This document shows, in pieces, positions 58,062 through 64,000 of a stretch of 64,000 nucleotides of DNA. Position numbers and translations under genes: made by a program. This stretch comes from Mesorhizobium sp. (GTDB taxonomy: Bacteria > Pseudomonadota > Alphaproteobacteria > Rhizobiales > Rhizobiaceae): positions 62,001-126,000 of the forward strand of contig SAJS01000018.1 of NCBI GenBank assembly GCA_004017535.1, read 5' to 3'. Positions within the stretch are counted from its first letter, which is position 1. Every line of letters begins with the position of its first letter. Under the pieces are notes generated by a model. The model was not told where the DNA came from and made no database searches. It saw only the letters and a program-made list of their open reading frames with translations.

Positions 58062-59291
58062 ATGAGCGAGGCAAGCGAAAAGCAAGCGGCGTCCCCAGGC
58101 GGCGGGATCGGAGTGGTGATCGTGGCCGCCGGCCGTGGCGCGCGCGCCGGACAGGCCGACGGTCCGAAACAATATCAGCGCATCGGCGGCCGGGCCGTTA
58201 TCGCCCATACGCTGGATATCTTTCTTTCGCATCCGTTGATCGGCCCGGTTGTTGTCGCCATCCACGCCGACGATGCCGAGCTTTTGCAACGCGCCGCCGG
58301 GGTGCACGCCGAACGTCTCATCACCGTCATCGGTGGCCCGTCGCGCCAGGCCTCCGTCCGGCTCGGCCTCCTCGCGCTGAGGGACCAGGCACCCGAAAAG
58401 GTGCTTGTGCATGACGCCGTGCGCCCGTTCGTCGATGCCGGCCTGATCGATCGCACCATCGAGGCCATCGGGGAGCGCCACGGCGCCCTGCCGGCACTCC
58501 CCGTCGCCGACACGTTGAAGCGGGAATCGGCCACCGGCATGATCGACGAGACGGTGTCGAGGGCGGGCCTCCACGCGGCGCAGACGCCGCAGGGTTTTCC
58601 ATTCTGGCCGCTGCTTGCGGCGCATGAGAAGGCCCATCATCTGGGCAAGACAGAATTCACCGACGACGCGGCGATCGCCGAATGGGCACAGATACCTGTC
58701 AAGATCGTTCCCGGATCCCCGGACAACGTCAAACTCACCTGGGCAAGGGACATTGCATTGGCCGACCAGCGGCTCTCCAGCGCGCAGGAGCGCTTCCCCG
58801 ATATTCGCACCGGCAATGGCTACGATGTGCATGCGTTCGAGCCCGGCGACCATGTCACGCTCTGCGGCGTCGCCATTCCCTATGACCGCAAGCTCTCCGG
58901 CCATTCGGATGCCGATGTCGGGCTTCACGCGCTGACCGACGCGCTGCTTGCCACCTGCGGCGCCGGCGACATCGGCACGCATTTCCCGCCATCGGACCCG
59001 CAATGGAAGGGTGCGGCCTCAAAAATCTTCGTCGAGCACGCGGCCAAGCTGGTGCGCGAGCGCGGCGGCCGCATCGCCAACGCCGACATCACGCTGATCT
59101 GCGAGGCGCCGCGCGTCGGGCCGCATCGCGCGGCGATGACGGAGGCGCTTTCGGCCATGCTCGGCATCGCGCCCGAGCGCATTTCGATCAAGGCGACGAC
59201 CAATGAGAAGCTCGGCTTTGTCGGGCGCGGCGAAGGCATCGCGGCGATCGCCACGGCCTCCGTCGTCTATCCGGGAGAGGTTCCGGCATGA
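58062..59291 (+). CDS. ispDF: Bifunctional MEP cytidylyltransferase / MECDP synthase
   Basis: A 409-residue fusion of two enzymes of the methylerythritol phosphate isoprenoid pathway. The IspD part (about 1-240) has [12 protein letters not shown], the [10 protein letters not shown] segment and [12 protein letters not shown]. The IspF part (about 248-409) has [20 protein letters not shown] with the Asp-His metal ligands, [17 protein letters not shown] and the [20 protein letters not shown] end. The fusion is a regular feature of alphaproteobacteria. It overlaps the CinA-domain gene by four bases. Confidence 0.96.
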   Translation: MSEASEKQAASPGGGIGVVIVAAGRGARAGQADGPKQYQRIGGRAVIAHTLDIFLSHPLIGPVVVAIHADDAELLQRAAGVHAERLITVIGGPSRQASVRLGLLALRDQAPEKVLVHDAVRPFVDAGLIDRTIEAIGERHGALPALPVADTLKRESATGMIDETVSRAGLHAAQTPQGFPFWPLLAAHEKAHHLGKTEFTDDAAIAEWAQIPVKIVPGSPDNVKLTWARDIALADQRLSSAQERFPDIRTGNGYDVHAFEPGDHVTLCGVAIPYDRKLSGHSDADVGLHALTDALLATCGAGDIGTHFPPSDPQWKGAASKIFVEHAAKLVRERGGRIANADITLICEAPRVGPHRAAMTEALSAMLGIAPERISIKATTNEKLGFVGRGEGIAAIATASVVYPGEVPA

Positions 59292-59770
59292 GCAACGCCG
59301 AACTTGCCATCGCTCTGCTCCAGGCCTGTCAGCAGCGCGGCATCATGCTGGCGACGGCCGAAAGCTGCACCGGCGGCCTAATCATCGCCGCGCTGACCGA
59401 CATTGCCGGATCGTCCGCCGTGGTCGATCGTGGCTTCATCACCTATTCCAACGAAGCCAAGATGGAGATGCTCGGCGTTTCCGCCGCCACGCTGAACGCG
59501 CATGGCGCCGTCTCGCGCGAGACAGTGCTGGAGATGGCGGCCGGCGCTCTGGCGCATTCGCGGGCAAACCTGTCGCTCGCCGTCACGGGCATTGCCGGTC
59601 CCAGCGGCGGCTCGGCGGACAAGCCGGTGGGCCTTGTCTGGTTCGGGATCGGATTGGCCGGACAGCCGGTTGTCGCCGAACAGCAGCTGTTCGGCCAAAA
59701 GGGCCGTGAATTCATCCGGCACGAGACGGTGCGGCACGCGCTGCAACTCGGCTTGCGCGCGCTCGGCTAA
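59288..59770 (+). CDS. CinA-family nicotinamide-nucleotide amidohydrolase domain protein
   Basis: A 160-residue protein consisting only of the CinA C-terminal domain (PncC type). It shows [21 protein letters not shown] near residue 22, [16 protein letters not shown], and the [13 protein letters not shown] motif. It deamidates NMN to nicotinate mononucleotide in the family, a pyridine nucleotide salvage step. It lacks the N-terminal molybdopterin-binding-like domain of long CinA. Second gene after ispDF. Confidence 0.9.
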   Translation: MSNAELAIALLQACQQRGIMLATAESCTGGLIIAALTDIAGSSAVVDRGFITYSNEAKMEMLGVSAATLNAHGAVSRETVLEMAAGALAHSRANLSLAVTGIAGPSGGSADKPVGLVWFGIGLAGQPVVAEQQLFGQKGREFIRHETVRHALQLGLRALG

Positions 59771-59772
59771 AG

Positions 59773-60228
59773 TTAGGCCGGCTTCGCGCCATAGATGACA
59801 TCGGCGCGCTTCTCGAAGGCTTCCGAGAACATGCGGAAGGCGCGGTCGAACATCGTGCCCATCAGCGCGCCGAGAATGCGGCTCTTGAATTCGTAGTCGA
59901 TGAAGAAATGCACCTCGCAGCCGCCATCGGCTGGGTCGAAGCGCCAGATGTTGCTGAGATATTTGAACGGGCCGTCGATGTATTTGACGTCGATGGCGTT
60001 CTCGTCGGGCTTCAGCAGCACCTGTGTCGTGAAGGTCTCGCGGATCGCCTTATAGCCGATGCTCATGTCGGCAACCAGGATGGTGCGGCCGTCCCGCTCC
60101 TTGCGCGAGCGCACGGTGAGCGATTCACAGAGCGGCAGGAATTGCGGGTAGGCCTCGATGTCCGCCACCAACGCGAACATTTCTTGCGGTGTATGCGCGA
60201 CGCGGCGTGTCGCCTCGAATTTCGGCAT
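59773..60228 (-). CDS. Coq10/RatA-like START-domain protein
   Basis: A 151-residue SRPBCC-fold protein. MPKFEATRRVAHTPQEMFALVADIEAYPQFLPLCE opens the family domain. The C-terminal half has FKYLSNIWRFDP and a FFIDYEFKSRILGALMG helix lining the lipid cavity. Members bind ubiquinone (Coq10) in alphaproteobacteria and eukaryotes, and it is sometimes annotated as the RatA toxin. A quinone role is more likely here. It lies six nt after lipA and is surely co-transcribed. Confidence 0.87.
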   Translation of the reverse strand: MPKFEATRRVAHTPQEMFALVADIEAYPQFLPLCESLTVRSRKERDGRTILVADMSIGYKAIRETFTTQVLLKPDENAIDVKYIDGPFKYLSNIWRFDPADGGCEVHFFIDYEFKSRILGALMGTMFDRAFRMFSEAFEKRADVIYGAKPA

Positions 60229-60234
60229 TGAAAG

Positions 60235-61200
60235 TCAGCTGGCCTTCGCGAGCTGCGCCTCGCGCGCCGCGCGCAGCCTGGCGAAATCGTCGCCGGCGTG
60301 GTGCGAGGAACGCGTCAGCGGGCTCGATGCCACGAGCAGGAAACCCTTGGTCTTGCCGATCGTCTCGTAGGACTTGAACTCGTCCGGCGGGATGAAGCGG
60401 ATCACCGGATGGTGCTTCTTCGAGGGCTGCAGGTACTGGCCGATGGTCATGAAGTCGACATTGGCCGACCGCAGATCGTCCATCAGCTGCAGCACCTCGT
60501 TCCGCTCCTCGCCGAGACCGACCATGATGCCGGATTTGGTGAAGATCGACGGGTCGAGTTCCTTCACCCGCTGCAAGAGCCGGATCGAGTGGAAGTAACG
60601 TGCGCCCGGTCGGACCGTCAGGTAGTTCGACGGTACGGTTTCGAGATTGTGGTTGAAGACGTCGGGCTTGGCGGCAACGACGATCTCCAGCGCGCCGTCC
60701 TTGCGCAGGAAGTCGGGCGTCAGGATCTCGATTGTCGTCGACGGCGCCTCGGCGCGGATGGCGTGGATGACGTCGGCGAAATGCTGCGCGCCGCCATCGG
60801 CGAGATCGTCGCGGTCGACCGAGGTGATGACGACGTGGCTCAGCCCCATCTGTTTCACGGCGTGGGCCACGCGCGCGGGCTCGTCCGGATCGAGCGCTGT
60901 CGGAATGCCTGTGGCGACATTGCAGAAGGCGCAGGCGCGCGTGCAGATCTCGCCCATGATCATGAAGGTGGCGTGCTTCTTGTCCCAGCACTCGCCGATA
61001 TTCGGGCAGCCGGCCTCCTCGCACACCGTCACCAGCTTGTGCGACTTCACGATCTCGCGCGTCTCGGAATAGCCCTTGGAAGCCGGCGCCTTGACGCGGA
61101 TCCAGTCGGGCTTGCGCAGCACCTCCTGGTCGGGCCGGTGCGCCTTCTCGGGATGCCGCGGGCGCGGCCGGTTGGCGATCGTGTCTACGACTGTGACCAT
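60235..61200 (-). CDS. lipA: Lipoyl synthase
   Basis: A radical-SAM enzyme inserting two sulfurs into octanoyl groups on lipoyl domains. The 321-residue protein has the auxiliary cluster cysteines C60, C65 and C71 ([12 protein letters not shown]) and the radical-SAM CxxxCxxC (C86, C90, C93). The C-terminal Ser that ligates the auxiliary cluster is in the final [15 protein letters not shown] segment. It is near lpdA, which needs lipoylated partners. Start ATG 61200. Confidence 0.96.
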   Translation of the reverse strand: MVTVVDTIANRPRPRHPEKAHRPDQEVLRKPDWIRVKAPASKGYSETREIVKSHKLVTVCEEAGCPNIGECWDKKHATFMIMGEICTRACAFCNVATGIPTALDPDEPARVAHAVKQMGLSHVVITSVDRDDLADGGAQHFADVIHAIRAEAPSTTIEILTPDFLRKDGALEIVVAAKPDVFNHNLETVPSNYLTVRPGARYFHSIRLLQRVKELDPSIFTKSGIMVGLGEERNEVLQLMDDLRSANVDFMTIGQYLQPSKKHHPVIRFIPPDEFKSYETIGKTKGFLLVASSPLTRSSHHAGDDFARLRAAREAQLAKAS

Positions 61201-61270
61201 CTCAAACCCTTCGCGGCCGCGATTTCGCCAGCCGCCTGTCTTTCGTCATCTAGGACTTTTCGCGGCAAAG

Positions 61271-61308
61271 AAAAAGGCCGGGGCAGCGCATGCCGCCTCG
61301 GCCTTTTT
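61271..61308. terminator. Bidirectional terminator between lipA and the GlsB-like gene
   Basis: AAAAAGGCCG (61271-61280) and CGGCCTTTTT (61299-61308) form the outer stem, with further pairing inside. On the minus strand it lies about 40 nt after the stop of the GlsB-like gene and ends in a T-run. Confidence 0.8.
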
Positions 61309-61346
61309 CGCATAGCAGGCTTCGTTCAGCGACGCATTCGCGCGCC

Positions 61347-61604
61347 TTAGCGGCGAACGAGCCGTCCAACAAAGATCAGCAGGCATGCGCCGATGAAGCC
61401 GGTGATCAGATAGGCGACCCAGCCGACGCCGAAAGACTGGACGTTGAGGGCCTGCAGGATCGCGTTCAGCACCACCGCGCCCACGATGCCCATGATGATG
61501 TTCATGAAGATGCCAGTGTTGCTCTTCATGACCATCTCGGCGAACCAGCCCGCCAGACCGCCGACGATGATGGCCGTGATCCAGCCGACGCCATTCATAT
61601 GCAT
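61347..61604 (-). CDS. GlsB/YeaQ/YmgE family small membrane protein
   Basis: An 85-residue protein of the transglycosylase-associated family. Three membrane segments are predicted. The first carries the GGLAGWFAEMVMKSNTGIFMNIIMGIVGAVV pattern with conserved glycines. The C-terminus ends in basic residues. Members are general stress-response proteins of unknown mechanism. GAGGA precedes ATG 61604. Its own terminator lies downstream. Confidence 0.9.
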   Translation of the reverse strand: MHMNGVGWITAIIVGGLAGWFAEMVMKSNTGIFMNIIMGIVGAVVLNAILQALNVQSFGVGWVAYLITGFIGACLLIFVGRLVRR

Positions 61605-61760
61605 GTGCCAATTCCTCCTCGATCAGGTGAAAATGCATCCGGATACGAACTGCCTTGCCGGCAGCTTTCTCCGGCTGCCGCGTGTGAGTCTCACCCGACC
61701 AATCTAGCACGAATCGGCCATCTATCGCCGGTCGACGATTTATCACCGGTTGGTGACCCA

Positions 61761-63209
61761 TCATGCGTTCAAAGCGCGGCCATAGGCGTCGAGCACGCTC
61801 TCCTTCATCATCTCCGACAGGGTCGGATGCGGGAAGATCGTGTGCATCAGCTCTTCCTCGGTCGTCTCCAGGTTCATCGCCACCACAAAACCCTGGATGA
61901 GCTCGGTCACCTCGGCGCCGACCATATGCGCGCCAAGAAGCTGGCCGGTCTTCTTGTCGAAGATGGTCTTGACGAAGCCCTGGTCCTCGCCGAGCGCGAT
62001 GGCCTTGCCGTTGGCGCTGAAGGGGAAGCGGCCGACGCGGATGTCCTTGCCTTCGGCCTTGGCCCTGGCTTCGGTCAGGCCGACGGATGCAACCTGCGGG
62101 CTGCAATAGGTGCAGCCGGGGATCTTCAATTTTTCGATGGCGTGCACGCCCGGGAAGTTGGCGATCTTCTCGATGCAGACGACGCCCTCATGCTCGGCCT
62201 TGTGGGCGAGCATCGGCGGTCCGGCGACGTCGCCGATGGCGTAGATGCCCGGCACATTGGTCTTGCCGTAGCCGTCGACGACGACGCAGCCGCGGTCGGT
62301 CTTCACGCCGAGCGTTTCGAGGCCGAGGTTTTCGATGTTGCCCTGCACGCCGACGGCCGAGATCATGCGATCGGCGGTGATCTTCTCGACCTTGCCGTCC
62401 TTCATCTCGACATGCGCGGTGACCGAGTTGGCGCCCTTTTCGACCTTGGTCACCTTGGCTTCGAGGATGATCTTCATCCCCTGCTTCTCGAACTGCTTTT
62501 GCGCGAATTTGGAGACTTCGGCATCCTCGACGGGCATGACCTGCGGCAGCAGCTCGACCACCGTCACGTCGGCGCCCATGGTGCGGTAGAAGGAGGCGAA
62601 TTCGATGCCGATGGCGCCCGAGCCCATCACCAGCAGCGACTTCGGCATCTCCTTCGGCACCATCGCCTCGAAATAGGTCCAGATCAGCTTGCCGTCCGGC
62701 TCGATGCCGGGCAGCGCGCGCGGCCTGGCGCCGGTCGCCAGGATGATGTGCTTGGCGGTATAGGTGCCCTCGCTCTTGACGCCTTTCGGCACCGGCGGCT
62801 GCGGCTCCATCGCCTTCTTAGCCGTCTTCGAAACGACGACCTCGCCGGGTTTGGACAGCTTCGCCTCGCCCCAGATGACATCGACCTTGTTCTTCTTCAT
62901 CAGGAAGCCGACGCCAGTGTTCAGCCTGAGCGACACTTTTCGCGAACGATCGACCACGGCGGCGGTGTCGGGGCTGACCTTGCCGCCTTCGAGCTTCAGG
63001 CCGTAGTCCGTGAGGTGATCTGAATAATGCATGATCTCGGCCGAGCGCAGCAGCGCCTTGGTCGGGATGCAGCCCCAGTTGAGGCAGATGCCACCCAGAT
63101 GCTCGCGCTCGACGATGGCCGTCTTGAAGCCAAGCTGGGCGGAACGCACCGCCGTGACATAGCCGCCGGGGCCTGAGCCGATGATGATGACGTCGTAGGA
63201 TTCAGCCAC
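61761..63209 (-). CDS. lpdA: Dihydrolipoyl dehydrogenase (E3)
   Basis: The FAD-dependent E3 component shared by 2-oxoacid dehydrogenase complexes. The 482-residue protein has the IGSGPGGYVTA FAD motif, the redox pair C42-x4-C47 in GGICLNWGC, the NAD motif GSGAIGIEFA, and the C-terminal catalytic His-Glu in HPHPTLSE. The extended length of the loop near residue 105 is typical of alphaproteobacterial pyruvate-dehydrogenase E3. It is followed by glsB and lipA on the same strand. Confidence 0.95.
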   Translation of the reverse strand: MAESYDVIIIGSGPGGYVTAVRSAQLGFKTAIVEREHLGGICLNWGCIPTKALLRSAEIMHYSDHLTDYGLKLEGGKVSPDTAAVVDRSRKVSLRLNTGVGFLMKKNKVDVIWGEAKLSKPGEVVVSKTAKKAMEPQPPVPKGVKSEGTYTAKHIILATGARPRALPGIEPDGKLIWTYFEAMVPKEMPKSLLVMGSGAIGIEFASFYRTMGADVTVVELLPQVMPVEDAEVSKFAQKQFEKQGMKIILEAKVTKVEKGANSVTAHVEMKDGKVEKITADRMISAVGVQGNIENLGLETLGVKTDRGCVVVDGYGKTNVPGIYAIGDVAGPPMLAHKAEHEGVVCIEKIANFPGVHAIEKLKIPGCTYCSPQVASVGLTEARAKAEGKDIRVGRFPFSANGKAIALGEDQGFVKTIFDKKTGQLLGAHMVGAEVTELIQGFVVAMNLETTEEELMHTIFPHPTLSEMMKESVLDAYGRALNA

Positions 63210-63237
63210 GGGGTTTTCTCCCTGATCTTTCTGAAGG

Positions 63238-63876
63238 TTAGAGTGAGAGCATCACGCGCACGAGCGGCGCCAGCGCCTGGCCGACACGCCGCGTGTTCTC
63301 GGCATCGAGATGGACGCCGTCGAGCGGCGCGGTGACGGCCACCGTGCCTGCGTCGAAGAAGCCGCAGCCGGCTTCGTCGGCCAGTGCTGAATATTGCGGC
63401 GCCAGACGCTTGGAGGCGTCGTCGCCGCCGGCGAACATTTCCTTGAACTCGGCATTGTCGGTGCGCGTCACCACCGGCGGCGCGACGATGAGGATCTGCG
63501 GCGCCGGCCAGTCGAACGGATAGTCATGGCCGCGCACGATGTCGATCAGGCGCTGGATGCCCTGCTTGGCTGCGACCGGATTGCCGTGGATCCAGGGCTT
63601 CATGTCGTTGGCGCCGAGCATGATGATGATCAGGTCGAGCGGCGCGTGGCTGGTCAGGATCGTCGGCAGCACACGGGCGCCATTGCGGTCCGCGCCGGCC
63701 AGATGGTCGTCGAAGGCTGTGGTGCGGCCGTTAAGGCCTTCGGCGATGACTTGGCTATCGTCGCCGAGCTCAGCTCCGAGCACGCTCGGCCAGCGGTCCT
63801 CGAGCGCATGGCGCCCGAGACTCGCTGCGTCGTAGCCCCAAGTGAGAGAGTCGCCGTAGCAGAGAATCGTCTTCAT
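63238..63876 (-). CDS. SGNH/GDSL hydrolase family protein
   Basis: A 212-residue serine esterase. Block I has the catalytic Ser in CYGDSLTWGYD (near residue 8). Block II Gly is in NGRTT, block III Asn is in LGANDMK near residue 92, and the Asp-x2-His dyad is DGVHLD near residue 192. There is no signal peptide, so it is probably cytoplasmic, like arylesterase-type members. ATG 63876 is chosen just before block I. It lies 28 nt upstream of lpdA on the same strand. Confidence 0.88.
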   Translation of the reverse strand: MKTILCYGDSLTWGYDAASLGRHALEDRWPSVLGAELGDDSQVIAEGLNGRTTAFDDHLAGADRNGARVLPTILTSHAPLDLIIIMLGANDMKPWIHGNPVAAKQGIQRLIDIVRGHDYPFDWPAPQILIVAPPVVTRTDNAEFKEMFAGGDDASKRLAPQYSALADEAGCGFFDAGTVAVTAPLDGVHLDAENTRRVGQALAPLVRVMLSL

Positions 63877-63898
63877 GCCTTTGCCCACACCCCTGCCG

Positions 63899-64000
63899 TC
63901 AACGGTCGACCAGGCCGCCAGCGCGCGATCCGCCCGACGGCAAGAACAAGGCGAAAAGGCCGGTGAAGAATTTCCGCACCGCCTTTTCCCGTCCTACACC
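63899..64000 (-). CDS. Partial CDS at the window end, unknown product
   Basis: The last 102 nt on the minus strand are open from the edge to a TGA at 63899-63901, encoding 33 residues with a hydrophobic patch (FFTGLFALFLPSGG). It ends 23 nt before the SGNH hydrolase start, in keeping with an upstream gene of the same strand. The product cannot be named from this fragment. Confidence 0.3.
   Translation of the reverse strand, partial: GVGREKAVRKFFTGLFALFLPSGGSRAGGLVDR

Overview
The window looks like a chromosomal segment of a high-GC alphaproteobacterium of the order Hyphomicrobiales (Rhizobiales), most like Mesorhizobium or a close relative. Supporting marks are the dusB(nifR3)-ntrB-ntrC-ntrY-ntrX block followed by dat-hfq-hflX, a phosphatidylcholine synthase (pcs), a bifunctional ispDF, IalB-, DUF930- and DUF2059-type exported proteins, and short intergenic palindromes of a rhizobial type. 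The genus is inferred, not proven.

Layout. 0-6 kb: small membrane protein, tRNA-Val, gph divergent from rpiA-DUF2059-gor, and mgtE. 6-19 kb: an ABC exporter, an exported protein, a DsbA-like oxidoreductase, an orphan YejA-type binding protein, ialB, hspQ, an AEC transporter, a UbiH-like monooxygenase, the DUF2182-DUF1326-pcs cluster and a quinone reductase. 19-24 kb: a complete four-gene BMP-type ABC importer, probably for nucleosides. 24-27 kb: rimO, a TerC-like gene and a DUF930 gene. 27-31 kb: the only clear accessory region (below). 31-39 kb: cell envelope and replication genes (rlpA, a DD-carboxypeptidase homologue, tmk-holB, metG-tatD-MBL hydrolase). 39-47 kb: LprI-like protein, a ureohydrolase, an outer-membrane barrel, an aldose epimerase, ECF sigma/anti-sigma/Bax-inhibitor genes, an aromatic aminotransferase and mazG. 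47-58 kb: hflX, hfq, dat and the Ntr nitrogen-control operon. 58-64 kb: ispDF-cinA, Coq10-like-lipA, a GlsB-like protein, lpdA and an SGNH hydrolase.

The accessory region is visibly AT-richer than its surroundings. It carries (i) two translationally coupled genes, one for a protein whose N-terminal half fits the MACPF pore-forming signature and whose C-terminus is PASTA-like, the other for a 140-residue protein of unknown function; (ii) a tRNA 3'-end fragment; and (iii) an intact tRNA-Ser(TGA) whose 5' half is repeated exactly (47 bp) about 1.28 kb away. Between the copies lie a dead tyrosine-recombinase fragment and an FkbM-type methyltransferase gene. The likely native tRNA promoter sits beyond the far, truncated copy. 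This is the best candidate for an undescribed system; its function is not established by the sequence.

Elsewhere the genes are mostly conserved housekeeping ones. Points of note are a DD-carboxypeptidase homologue without recognisable SxN and KTG motifs, an agmatinase-like enzyme with Cys in place of a metal-binding His, and at least five dispersed 36-46 bp palindromes.
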